Source: Prorocentrum cordatum
Lineage: Eukaryota; Sar; Dinophyceae; Prorocentrales; Prorocentraceae
Assembly (NCBI GenBank): GCA_963575745.1
Contig: CAUYUJ010003605.1
Span: 1 to 64,000 of the forward strand
DNA: 64,000 bases
Direction: 5' to 3'
In this document: one piece after another, positions 20,672-31,232 of the stretch
How positions within the stretch are numbered: position 1 is the first letter of the stretch
Layout: every line of letters starts with the position of its first letter
The notes under the pieces: generated by a model
The model's database searches: none
Told to the model about the DNA's origin: nothing
What the model saw: the letters and a program-made list of their open reading frames with translations, nothing else
Position numbers and translations under genes: made by a program

Positions 20672-20825
20672 GTCGGGCATGCCCCTCTACAGGAGGAATA
20701 TCCAAACATAATCACAAAATAGGTTGGGGACAATTCTTCTCGTATTTTCGGCTCCTTTGAGCATCCTTTCTGATTTGTTGTTATATGTTTGGTCTAAACT
20801 CCACCTGTGGGAGGACCTGCCCGAC
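20672..20825. mobile_element. MITE-like GTCGGGC element, copy C (154 bp)
   Basis: Starts GTCGGGCATGCCCCTCTACA and ends GTGGGAGGACCTGCCCGAC, imperfect terminal inverted repeats of about 20-25 bp. The interior is AT-richer than its surroundings and non-coding. A target-site duplication is not evident. Its left flank (CTTCGTCTTCA) resembles that of copy D (CTTAGTCTTAA). Confidence 0.75.
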
Positions 20826-21020
20826 CTCAGCTTCTCAGCTACGCGCAGAGGGGGGTCGGGGGTGGGGGGAGGGCTTCTTAGAAGCACCCCTGCTTCGTAG
20901 AAGGCGCGGGCCTCATGTATAGATGTAAGGCTGGCGCCGTCTGAGAAGCAGCCTCCTTCCAAAAAGCCCTCGCCCCCCTCCCCCCACCCCCCTCGTGCGC
21001 GCCGCCAGGCTTAGTCTTAA

Positions 21021-21215
21021 GTCGGGCCTGTCACTCTACAGGAGGAATCTTCAAGCATGTTCAACAATTAGTCCGGGGACGATTTTTGAGTATTTTTCTG
21101 ATTATCTTGTTGTGAATTTTTAAAGTGTTCTGATTATCGTTGGATTACTTGTTTGAATATGTTTGTGTATTTCTTTGGCTATCTTGGTTCTAAACTGTAG
21201 GAGGACAGGCCCGAC
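21021..21215. mobile_element. MITE-like GTCGGGC element, copy D (195 bp)
   Basis: Starts GTCGGGCCTGTCACTCTACA and ends CTGTAGGAGGACAGGCCCGAC, so the two ends share the copy-specific GCCTG variant. It contains the family motif TTTTTGAGTATTTTTC. Non-coding. Confidence 0.75.
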
Positions 21216-22118
21216 TCAGTCTCGGTCGCGCTTCCCGGCTCGCCGCCAGCATGGCGGGCGGCGCCCTCTCGGCCTGGGCCGCTCGGCCCGCCGCCGTGCC
21301 CGCGGCCCGCCCGGCCCGCGTAGCCGAGCGGGGCATCGTGGGAGCACGGACCCGGGGCTGGCAGGCCCGGGGTGGACTCTCTCCTTGTGCCCTCTCCTTC
21401 GGGGGCGGAAAAGAGGGGGATGATGACTAGGGGGGGGTGGATATCATGGCGTGGGCCATGATATCTCCCCAGATTTCATGGCGCCTCTTCTTATTTCATT
21501 ACGTCCCTGGCCCCCCCGCTGGGCCGCGCACATGCCGCCGGTCATGATTTGCACCCCCCCCCTCTTGGACACCCCCCTCTTGGCCGCTCCCGACACATAG
21601 GGCCTCCGGAGCGGGGCCGGCCTGCCACGGCAGCTTTTTCGGTCGCGTTGCGAGGCGAGCGAGCTTCCCGCAAGCCGCGTGCAGCGAGCCACGCCAGGGC
21701 CAGGCAGGCCGCGCTGCCGCCGCAGGGCCTTTCCGAGGCAGAGGTTTCTGCATTGCAGGATTGTTGTTCCTGCACTGCAGTCTTTCTGTTCTGCAGCACT
21801 TTTGCGGGAGATCTGAGAATCTGCAACGCAGTTTTCTGTTGTTCTGCATGGCAGTTTTTGTTTCTTGCACATGTGGGTTCGTCCGGCCACGAGCCGCACC
21901 TGTGGGATATTGGGCACGGTGTGGGAATTATGTCGAACATCTGGGCTGGGCGCATGACAGGGTCTTTGGGCGTCAGGGCTTGCGCGCCCGAAAGAGCCGC
22001 GAAATACAAGGCCCCAGTCCCCGGTCTGCCGACCCCCTGTCAAGGGAGCCCCGACGGGCAGGCGAGCTGCGGCCCGCACGAGGCGCGTGTCGCGCGTGTC
22101 GGGCGGGGCTGGGGTCGA
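21216..22118. other. GC-rich intergenic sequence with a CTGC-ANN-GCAG motif array
   Basis: No gene recognised. Short imperfect palindromes CTGC-ANN-GCAG recur at 21748-21758, 21770-21780, 21821-21831 and 21844-21854, with a CTGCAG at 21791, about 22-30 bp apart. Open frames span both strands without a domain. Confidence 0.45.
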
Positions 22119-22285
22119 GTCGGGCATGTCCCTCTACAGGAGGGATCTTCAGGAATCGTCGAGAGAAGAGTCAGGCGACGATTTCTTTAGTAAAAAACAT
22201 ATTTGCTGCATATGTTTACAAGTCTGCTTCCGAGTATCTTTTTTATTCGTCGTCCAGAATCCGCCCGTAGGAGGACATGCCCGAC
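22119..22285. mobile_element. MITE-like GTCGGGC element, copy E (167 bp)
   Basis: Starts GTCGGGCATGTCCCTCTACA and ends CGTAGGAGGACATGCCCGAC, the best-matched terminal inverted repeats in the window. The interior is AT-rich and non-coding and includes CTTCCGAGTATCTTTTTT. Confidence 0.8.
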
Positions 22286-22524
22286 CGAAGGCTGGAACGA
22301 GGATGGATCCGTTCTAGAGCGTGCCGGGACGCTCTGAGAGCGTGCCTGAACGCTCTGAGAAGGCCGCAGCGCCTGGTGCGTTATCCAGAGCCGCCAGAAC
22401 CCAGAGATTCTCGATTTGATCATCCTCACCCCGTGTTGTCCTTGTCCTGGCTTCGTCTTGGTGCGGCATCGGCTCGGCGGGGGGACGTGCGTGAACGCGA
22501 TGCGCTTTTTAGCCTGGGCGGCTC

Positions 22525-22634
22525 ACCGCAAGCGGAGGACGAAGAGGAGGAGGAGGAGGAAGAGCAGGGGGAGGAGGAGGAGGAGGAGGAGGAGGAGGAG
22601 GAGGAGGAGGAGGAGGAGGAGGAGGAGGAGGAGA
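22525..22634. repeat. (GAG)n microsatellite
   Basis: GAG/GAA repeats. The poly-Glu and poly-Arg frames here are repeat translations. Confidence 0.95.
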
Positions 22635-22782
22635 GAGCAAGGCGGAAGCGGGTGACGACGATGGGAGGAGCAGGAGAGGGAGGGGGAGCAAGGGGGGAGC
22701 AGCGGATGAGTGGAAGGGGGGAGGGCGTGCAGGAGGGTACGGTAGGTGCGTGTCGTGTCGACCGGCGGCGACCCCGCCAGCA

Positions 22783-22878
22783 GCGTTCCACGTTGAACGC
22801 CGCGGGCGACCCAGAATCGTTTGATGTAGAACGATTTGGACGGTTCGGAACCAGCCGATCGTTCAAGGTTGAACGATC
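22783..22878. repeat. Cluster of four perfect short hairpins
   Basis: Within 96 bp there are four perfect inverted repeats: GCGTTC/GAACGC (22783-22800), AATCGTT/AACGATT (22815-22836), GGTTC/GAACC (22842-22852) and GATCGTTCAA/TTGAACGATC with a 2-base loop (22857-22878). All share a GTT(C)/(G)AAC core. Function unknown. Confidence 0.75.
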
Positions 22879-23707
22879 CCCGCGGTATCAGAAACCAACG
22901 CCGAAGTCGACACCACGCAAACTTGTCGTAAGTGGTGCGAGGAAGAACAGGTGCGGTGAGAAGGAGGAGGAGGAGGAGGAGGAGAAGAAGGAGGAGAACG
23001 AGAAGCAGGGGCGGGAATTATTCAGTCCGTCGTTGAGGGTAGGCATTTCTTCTTTTTCCCGATCCCGATCTATTTCAAGCGCCTTCCCACTTCAGGAACC
23101 GATGTTTGTTGTGCTGTGTCTCGTTATTCTCTGGGAGGGCCTAATCCCAATTTGCTTGACGCGCCTTCCCACTTCATGTTTCTACATACTTCGTCTGAGC
23201 GACGTGTAATTACAAACGGGGGCGGGGGATGAGGAAGAGGGTGTGACGTGACCCTCCAAGGAATTGTCGCAGGCGGGAATGCTTGTGAACGATCAACGGA
23301 CGACTCTGGCCGGCTTGTCGAACTATGTCTCCAACGCGAATGCTCTGACCAGCAGCATGAAGGACACGGTCCAAGAAGTGGACGTCCTGCTGCAGGAGGG
23401 GTTGGGGCCAGGCACCCTTCCAGAGACAGAGTGGGCGAGGGAGACAGGGAGCTGGGGAGACTGGGAGACAGGGAGAGAGGGCGAGAGGGGGGGGGTCCCA
23501 GATGCCCGAGCGGCATAAACGTAAACTTTCGGCCCTCCGCTCGGATTTCTTGAGTTGGCGCTGGGACCTTGCTGGCGGCGCCTCCCGCGCCGCCCGTGGT
23601 GCGTTCCGCGTGCCAGGGAGAGGGTCCAGCAACGATTCAAGATGTCCGCGCGGAGCTCCGAAAGTTAGCAATGCTCGCACTGTGGGCTTACTCCTGTTCT
23701 GATTAAT
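22879..23707. other. Intergenic; one short helical frame, otherwise nothing
   Basis: The plus-strand frame 23264-23518 begins with about 45 residues of helical character (for example SSMKDTVQEVDVLLQEG) and then becomes low-complexity. It could be a gene or ORF1 fragment, but I do not recognise it and nothing around it supports a gene. Confidence 0.3.
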
Positions 23708-24005
23708 TGGGCCTGTCTGTTGGTCTGGCGGCTATGTAGCCACCGTCGCCGCCCCTCCGCCGCCTCGTCGCCGCCCGTCGTCTGGGCCTGTCTGTTGGTC
23801 TGGCGTCTGTGTAGCAGCCGTCGCCGCCCCGTCGTTTGGGCTTGTCTTCGGTCTGGCGCCTATGTAGCAGCTGTCGCCGACCGTCGTCTGGGCCTGTCTG
23901 CCGTGGTCGCCGTCGCCGCCCCGTCGCCGCCTCGTCGCCGCCCGTCGTCTGGGCCTGTTTCCCTGTCTGGCGGCTGTATTGCCGCCGTCGCCGCCCTGTC
24001 GCCGT
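23708..24005. repeat. GTCGCCGCC / GGGCCTGTCTG minisatellite
   Basis: About four to five degenerate units carry CGTCGTCTGGGCCTGTCTG, a GGTCTGGCG...TGTAGC block and a GTCGCCGCC run. Unit length varies at roughly 60-70 bp. Confidence 0.75.
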
Positions 24006-25249
24006 CTGGATTTCACAACGCGAACTGCACCACATCGGCTCTCCTCTCCACGATGAAACGCGGATCTTCCTACCTCCCAGGATTATCGATACCCCCTGGG
24101 GATTTCAAATCTACATACGATTCTGCCTCATTGTCGAAGCTGAATATGAACATGACTTCTACCATCCCATCTTGTCGTGGCTTACCCTCAAGCATCCTCG
24201 CCAAACCATACTACGCTCGCGCCCTTGATCATTGCGCGCGCGCCCTCGTGTGCGAACAACATTATGCGCGCACGCTCTCTGATCAGAAATCAAAATGTGC
24301 CAAGGTTTTTGTCAAAACAATGAGACGACGTGCGCATGCGCACGTCGTCGCGCGCGCATGCCGGAATCATTCAACCACCTTGGGTTTCGTATGGCTGTCA
24401 AGATCGAGCGTCACGCAGACATATACGAACACATGGTCTCGCTACAAGGGTTTCAAAAAAACGCCCGCCCGCGCTGTTGCGTATTCTTCAGAATGCCGCG
24501 ATGTGGTCAACATTTGCGAGTTGCGACCAAACGGGCCACTTGCGCGCGCACGTCGAGATCGTTCGAACGCCTTGTCACGCGTGCTGTCGCAAGAATTCCT
24601 TGCAACAGATGGGATGGAGTGCGCACGCGCGGATCGTCGCGTGCGCATGACGAACTCCTTCAAAGACCCTCGGTTCAGCAAACAATTTGGTTTTGCAACA
24701 TGAGGTTTCAAAATCATCCTGCCCTCGCGCTCTTGCAAATTATTACAAACATGAAAAACCATGGATTTCCAACATGTCCATCACATTGTGCGAAGCGGGC
24801 TTCCTCGCGCCGCACGTCGAACTCATTCGAACACCCTTGCACGCGTGCTGGGGGGGGGCGGCACGGCCCGTGTCAAACAACACCACGCGGGCCATTCGCG
24901 CGCGTCGGCCGCGCGAGCACACGTCGAAGTCCATCAAACCCCTGTATCGCCGACGCGAGGGCATCGTCATCGTTGTCAACGGGCGTGGTCCACATCGGCC
25001 CCGTCATTGGCCTTGCTGCCGTCATCGCCAGCATTGCCACCATCATCGCGACTCTTATCATCGTGTCTATTGAAGGCGACGTCGGCATGATACCGCGCCT
25101 GCCCAAGTCATCGACTCGCATTGAGGCGCCCTTTGGAAGTGCCCAGCAGTCAGCGCCACCGCGGCCGTGTCGGCCGCGCCAAACTAGCTGGCCGTTGTGC
25201 GCGCGAGCATGCGCCAGCTAGCGCGGCCGCCCAGATGCACCAGCCAACG
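24006..25249. other. Non-coding GCGC-rich region with a perfect 26-bp palindrome
   Basis: A perfect palindrome at 24324-24349 has the half-site GACGACGTGCGCA. A diverged motif of the type CACGTCGA(A/G)-TC-TTCGAAC recurs near 24550, 24815 and 24918, suggesting an old tandem repeat. The long open frames show no domain. Confidence 0.45.
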
Positions 25250-25705
25250 TCGAACACCTATCGCAATCGTAGTCGCACGGGTTTTGCAAACCAAGTTGCA
25301 GGTGGGTGGGTCGGATGTTTGCAAGGGCACGGGAATGCGCCAACAGAGGTTGCACCGCGCAGGTTGTACAGCATGTATCGGACCACCTCGTTTGCACCAT
25401 GTAGATTGCGCACATGGCTTGCGCACCGCATATGTTGCGCACCACACGGGTTGCACCACGTAAGATTGCAAACCATCAATTGCACCACGTAGACTGCACA
25501 CCGTACCTTGATCGACCCATCTTGCACACCATATTTTTTGCCACATCGATCTCCCCCGACATAGAGTGCACAGCCTACGGTGCTAAAGGCACACGGCTTG
25601 TGGCCCACGGTGGCCAACGTTCGAGTTTCGACCGGATGCCGTGCACATCGCAAGTGCAGTCGCATCAGGCGTGGCGTAGCGCATCGAATCCCGTCCGGCG
25701 ATATA
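25250..25705. repeat. Degenerate TTGCACCA-type short repeats
   Basis: Short phrases such as TTGCACCACGTA, TTGCACCATGTA and TTGCGCACC recur between about 25340 and 25510. No gene was recognised in the rest of the stretch. Confidence 0.4.
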
Positions 25706-25708
25706 CAT

Positions 25709-25737
25709 GCATATATATATATATATATATATATATT
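25709..25737. repeat. (TA)n tract
   Basis: A pure (AT)n run about 500 bp upstream of the DIRS-like gag frame. Confidence 0.95.
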
Positions 25738-26238
25738 TGGTTCGGTTTTCAGAACTGGAAGCGAGGAAGGAGCGAGCAGGCAGGCGGCCGCACCGCCGGC
25801 CGACATGCTCAAGGCTCCGAGGCCCCCCGGGCTTCAGCGCAGGTCCCGCATGGACCCGGCGGCCTGGCTGTTGAAAAAGGCTGCCAGGGGGTTCGGCGCG
25901 GGCGCGGCGGCCTAGGGAGCGGCCTGGGGCGCGCAATGCGCCGTTGCGCCGCCCTGCCCGGCTTGCACCTGCCAGTGCGAGCCGCGCCTGGTCTGCCCCG
26001 GCGGCAGCTACGCGGAGGCGGGCGCGCCAGAGCTGGCTGTGGCCGCCGTGGCCTGGGCAGGCAGCATGGCGGCCTGCGCCAGGCGGCAACCCAGGGCGGA
26101 GGCTCCGCCCGAGGCGCCGGCGGCCAGGTGGAGCGCGCCTGCGCTGCTCCCGCCTGCAGCAGCGCCCTCGCCCTCTGAGGCGGCCGCGGCGCGATTGGCC
26201 GCCCTCCGCGCCTCCACAGCCCAGCTGACCCGTTAGGC

Positions 26239-27384
26239 ATGGCGGCCGCGGGGGTGCATCCGCTGTCGGCGGCAGGTCTGCAGGAGAGTAACTTCATCCT
26301 GCTGGAGTACGTGGGCTTCCCAGGCGTGATGCACGAGCGCCTCGTCATCCTCGCGCCGGACGTCGGAGGCCTGGCGTGCACGCTCACGCCAGACGACGAC
26401 AGCTACGAGGACGACCTCCTTTCGGCGGCGGACGCGCGGAGGTGGCTGCCATGCGATGCTGGGCGCATGGGCGCTTACCCAGCGGCGGCGGCTGCACATG
26501 TGCATGGCTTTCGGGGCGCCCCTGCACCGCTGCGGGTCTCGCAGGTGCTGTCGGCGGCGGCGGCTCGGCTTGGCGTGGGCCTCCTCCCTGGGGCGGCGGT
26601 CATCCCGAACCTCGACGGGGCAGGAGAGACAGCGGCCCGTCGCGGCGGCAGGCGCCCCCCGGGCAGCCGCTGCAGCGGCGGCTGCCCCTGGGCTGCCCCC
26701 AGCCGTGGGGCCGTTGGCACGTGTGCTGGTGGCCGGGCCACCACCGCCTGCTGCAGCTGCTGCCCCTGCCGCGCTGGGAGGCGTCGCGGGCCTCGCGGCT
26801 GCCCTGGCCTTGCCGCCCGCGGGCGCGGCGGCCCCAGCGCCGCCCGGTGCGCCGGTTGCTCCACTGGCGCGGCGGCCGCGCTGGCGCAGGATGCGCGGAT
26901 CCTCGCTGCTGCGTTCGACGTGCAGGGCCAGCGGCACATGGACCTCCGCACGGCGGTGATCGCCATGACGGAGGGCAGTTTCCACGATTGGCCCGTGCGA
27001 GGGCCTCGGACAGCGCTGTGGTGCTTGAAGTTCATGGAGGCGCACGGTGGTGCGCCCACAGGCCGCCGCTCGCGGTGGATCTCGGAGACGCGGCTCCAGG
27101 GGCACGAACCTGGAGTCGACGAGCACGAGAGGGCGTGCCGGACGTTGGAGCGGATGGTGGTGCACGACCAGTTGAATGTTGCGAACCTCGCCTCGGGCGA
27201 GATGCCGGCGCGTGCGGCGCAGCTCCAGGGGGGGCGCTGCCGCGACCGCGTGGCGCCAGCGGTGAATCCGACGAACATGGAGTCGAGCGTGCTGCTGGGC
27301 ACGGATCAGCTGCGCGGCAACGTCTGTGTCTCTCCTGCCTTGCAGGAGCGCTGCAGGGGCGAGCTCAGCAAGGTGAGCGCCTAA
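26239..27384 (+). pseudogene. Element B gag-like protein
   Basis: Starts at ATG 26239 (MAAAGVHPLSAAG). Its N-terminal part to about residue 135 and its C-terminal part from about 26885 are in the same frame. An Ala/Gly-rich middle (about 26640-26880) may be out of frame. The C-terminal block with FDVQGQRHMDLRTAV, FHDWPVRGPRTALWC and VVHDQLNVANLAS is the most protein-like part and resembles a conserved block I associate with multicopy dinoflagellate retroelement proteins. It is probably a capsid-like protein. Just downstream, another frame gives the basic stretch KEWRKAREERDLARKTKK, nucleocapsid-like, implying an indel near 27385. Confidence 0.55.
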
Positions 27385-28056
27385 TTACAGGAAGGAGTGG
27401 CGCAAAGCCAGAGAGGAGCGCGACTTGGCCCGCAAGACCAAGAAGGGGGCCAAGGGCGACAAGGGCCCTGGAAAGGATGACAAGCGACCTCGGAGCGGGG
27501 GGTGGCGATGGGCGCCCACCCCCGCCAACATGCCTTTCGGCCTGCGCTACTTCGGATGCCAGGCCTTCTCAGGTTCTTCCTGATCGCGCGGCTGGCGAGC
27601 GGCATCGGGGCCCGTTGCTTTTTCCTCTCTTCGGGCGGCGCGATGGACACCACTGTCCTGGGCGCAGGCGCCGCGCCGAGTGGGCTGAATGGGCCAACGA
27701 CGCCACTGACGTCATGCGCTCCAGGGGCCCAGCCGTCAGCCGTCGGGGTTTCCCGAAGGCCGGCGGGCGTCCCTCGAGCACGTCCACGCAGCCGTCACCA
27801 GCCTGGCTCCGCTAGAGACTGGCGGCGGATTCCCTGAAGGAGCTCTTGCTGACCTTCTTGCGGGCTCTCCGCTGTGCAACGCTGGGGGCCCGCGCCGGCC
27901 CTACTCGCGGGGCCTGATCCCGTGGCCAGACGTCGGCGACGACGCCGCGCCGCTCACGAGTGTCGTTGCTGGCCCGGACGCCCAGTGGCTTTTATAGGGC
28001 CTGAAGCTCGAGCACGCTGAGAGATCGCGGGTTGCCGATGCCCGTCTGCGGCAAGT

Positions 28057-28960
28057 TTGTCCTCGTGGGCCGTGCGTCGACCCAAACATTTTGCCTTCTC
28101 CCGGGCGACCTACCTGGCCCAGATGATGAGCCGAAAGCTGATTTGCTTCCAGGCGGAGGACTCCAGCATCAAGCCACTTGGTAACTTCTGCGCGGCAACG
28201 TATGCCAACGCTTACTTCTCGGATCCGCCCACAACGGTTCTGCCGAGTGCTCAGCCTTTGCCAACCTGGAGGCGAAGGACGGGAAGGTGGTCGTCGCCGC
28301 GGGCGACATCGACAACGCCTTCTACCGCATGAAGATACCTGGCAGCTACCGCCTCTGCAGCTACTTCAGACTCCCGCCGATCGATCGGCGGCACCTCGAG
28401 GCGCACGGGATCGCGGGGCCCCCCGACGGCGGGCGCCTGCTGGCTTGCCATGTCGCGCTGTCCATGGGCATCTCACTGACGATCCACCTCTGCCAGCTGG
28501 CGCTGCGGATTGCCGTCGATCGGGCGGGCGTGCCAGGCCATCTCATCGTGGGAATGGGCATGCCAGGGTCGTCCTGGAGCCTGGCTGCCCGCCCGCCGTG
28601 GCAGGTTACGTGGATAACTGCCTGACAGTGGGCACCGACGCGACGCTCGTCGACCAGTCTCTGGACCGCATCACGGCGGCGCTGGAGGGTGCGTGCTTTC
28701 GCGTGCACCGGCCTGCTCGGGCCTCCGACTCCTGCAGCTCCTTGGGCACCGAGCTCCGCTGCGGGCGCTGGCTGGCCATCAAGGGCCGCGCCGTTTGGCG
28801 GCTGATGTACGGCGTCGAGGGAGCTGCTCCGGCGGGGCGGAGCCTCCGGGCACTTGGCGCGCGTCGTCATCGGTCACCCGACGTGGGCTTCGATGGTCAG
28901 GCGCTCGGCGCTCGGGCTGCTCAACGCCACCTACGCCTTCATGGTGGCCGCGGGTGCTGA
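28057..28960 (+). pseudogene. Element B reverse transcriptase (frameshifted), motif C YVDN
   Basis: Pieces in three frames make an RT palm. VVAAGDIDNAFYRMKI (about 28284-28335) is motif A with its first Asp. CHVALSMGISLTIH (about 28448) corresponds to the motif B region. GYVDNCLTVG (28604-28633) is motif C with Asn (AAC, 28616-28618) where the second catalytic Asp is expected. Frame changes occur near 28260 and again between motifs B and C. The protein would copy element RNA if it were intact. The Asn could be decay or a lineage feature. Confidence 0.65.
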
Positions 28961-29539
28961 GGTGCAGGTGCTCTGGCCGGCGGTCCGCGCTGAGCTGTTG
29001 CGGGCCCGCTGCCTGCTGCCGCTCCTGCTCGCGGACCTGGCGGCGCCCTGAGCGACGCGGCTGGTGGCCAGCGACGCCAGCGAGGAGGGGCTGGGAATGC
29101 GCCGCAGGCAGGTTCCAGCCGCCCTCATCGCCGAGTGCGGGAGGCAGTGCGAGCGGCGGCGGCGCCGAGTGGATGGAGACGCACGTGCGCGAGACAGAGC
29201 GCTCGCCCAGCCTGCATCGCCCGCCCGCCCTCCAGCGCCGTAGCCTTCGCAAACCAGCCCCGCCCCTCCTGCAGTTGCTCCCTGCCTGTCTCTGATCAGT
29301 CGAACGGCCGAGAAGATGCCGCGGCGGCTTCGCCTGGCACGCCTGACCTCCTCAACGGCCTCAACGCGTACCCTGCGGGGCCCCGGGAGACCCCTGCTGC
29401 CGAGCCGTGCAGCGCGAAGGGCCCCATCAACGACCTCAGCGGGGACTTGAAGGGCCTCATCAAGGGCCCGGGGGACTCCGTGGTGGGCAACGTCTCGGGC
29501 ATCCCGTTGGTCTTGGGCATCGGAAAGAGGCTGAAGGAC

Positions 29540-29880
29540 TTCGACGAGGTCCCTGCAGGGTTGTTGGATGCTCAGTCTTGGAAGGGGCGTTGTGGCCACG
29601 CAGGTCCAGGAGGGCCAGAACATATGGTTCTGGAGGCTGACGCTTTGGTGGTGGCTTACAAGCACCTACTTAGGTCTTCTGCGTGCCTTGATAAGCGCGC
29701 CCTGGCCCTGGTCGATGACGTGCCGCTTTGTTTAGCTGTTGCGAAAGGGGGGGCAGGTTCCTCGCATTTGCAGCTGCTTTTTTTGAAAACTTGTATGATG
29801 TCACTTGCAACAGGGGTAAGATTGCACTGCCGATTGACCCCGCAGAACGCGACCCCGCCGACGCCTCGTCTCGAGGTCGG
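29540..29880 (+). pseudogene. Element B RNase H-like domain
   Basis: The frame 29135-30007 contains EHMVLEADALVVAYKHL and RALALVDDVPLC followed by LAVAKGGAGSSHLQL, the E...D...KG-x-SS pattern of DIRS-type RNase H. The final block IDPAERDPADASSRG is in another frame at about 29836-29877, so a frameshift separates them. It is identified by pattern and position between RT and recombinase. Confidence 0.5.
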
Positions 29881-30179
29881 CGCACCTGGATTTCAGATGC
29901 CGCCGGCCGCGCCCGGCCGCCGCGGGGGCCCACCGCCGGCGCGGGGCCTTTGGCGCGCGCCGCCGGTCGGGGGCCTGCTGGCGGCTGCCGCCCGCCCGCG
30001 CCGCTAAGCCTCGACGCCCGAGGCTGCGCGTCGGAGGCCAGCGGCGGCGCCGGCGGCGCCAGTCCTTCGGAGGCCGGCGCGACGCCCTGCCTTGGCCGCG
30101 ACGGAGGCGCGGGAGAGGCGGGCGGCGTTGACTGCACGCTTCCTGGCCGAGCGGCCGCCCTTGGAGCCGCCAAGCGCGC

Positions 30180-31221
30180 GATTCGCCCCAGCGCAGAGGT
30201 GCAGTGCCGGAAGGTCCTGGAGGGATTCGTGGCCTATTGCTCGCTGAACCGCTTGGACTGGCAGGACTTCGGCCAGCTGGACGCCGCGGTGACCCGCTTC
30301 CTGTGTCGCTAGTTCAAGGAGGGTGCCCCCTCGAGCCAAGGTTCGTTGCTGCTGGCTGCGCTTGCCCACTTCCTGCCAGGCCTCCAGGGCTCGTGGAAGG
30401 CCCAGCTACCTCGGGCCACCAGGAGTTCGATTGCGCCTGCCATGACGAGGGCGCCCTTGCCGTGCTTCGCCGCTGCCGCCCTGGCGGGCGTGTTGGCCGT
30501 CAGCGGGCGCCGCCGCGTGACGATCTGGATCCTGTTTACTTTCAGCTGCTACCTCGGGCCCTTCGAGGCGCAGGGGCTCCGGGGGGCGTCTCTGGCGCCC
30601 CCGGCGGGGCAGGCGGCGCCCCCCGCGGGGAGCTGGGCTCTCCTCCTGCACCCCACCAGGGCCAGCGGGGGCCGCCCTGGCAAGTCAGGGCTGCACAGCG
30701 AGAGCGTAGTGATCGACCTCGACCGGCATCTGTGGCCGTTGCTTGCAGGCCTGCGAGGCGCAGTGGCCCTAGACCAGAGCCTTTGGGATTTCGTCCTCCC
30801 GACGCTCAGGGGGCTGTTCAGCAGGTTCGCGAGCGCGATCGAGCTGCGCGCCCGGCACCCGACGCTGCGCTCGCTGAGGCACGGCGGGGCGAGCTGGGAT
30901 CTGCTGGAAGGCCGCCGATCGCTGGGGCAGACGCAGCGCCGCGGGCGCTGGGCGTCGCCGGGCAGCATGAAGCGCTACGCCATGGATGCCTATTACCTGC
31001 AGGACGCCATGACCCGAGTGCCCGATTGGCTGTTTGTCTCTGGCAGGATCGCGCATGCCAGCCTGCCCGAGATTGTCGAGTTGGGGCCAGGCCTTCAGCA
31101 GTGCTCGCGCGCGTGGCAGCTGCTGCCCGAGGCCGCGCGGGCGCTGGTCGTGGCCAAGCTGCCGTCGCTTCGGCAGCTCAGATTCAGCGCCATCTCAGAG
31201 GCCTCCTCGCCCAACGATTGA
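30180..31221 (+). pseudogene. Element B tyrosine recombinase
   Basis: Recombinase expected to integrate circular DIRS cDNA. The SAM-like N-terminal part (VQCRKVLEGFVAYCSL) runs into an in-frame TAG at 30310-30312 and continues in the same frame. Numbering from 30346, the catalytic-domain signals are SLRHGGAS (Arg178, His179) and RRGRWASPGSMKRY (Trp202 in the His/Trp position, Tyr211 as nucleophile). The first catalytic Arg, expected in an R-P-x-E block, appears as GPFE (Gly71), which would inactivate it. Together with the TAG this marks a dead copy. Confidence 0.65.
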
Positions 31222-31232
31222 AGGCAGCTCGC

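Noticed and set aside
27369-27391. A possible 18-base mini-intron (GTGAGC...TTACAG) at the end of the element B gag frame
   Set aside because: Removing it does not join the frame of the following basic segment, and it is too short for a credible spliceosomal intron. An indel explains it better.
29230-29260. CCGTAGCC match to the start of the spliced leader
   Set aside because: Only eight bases match and the rest (TTCGCAAACC) does not. It also lies inside element B sequence.
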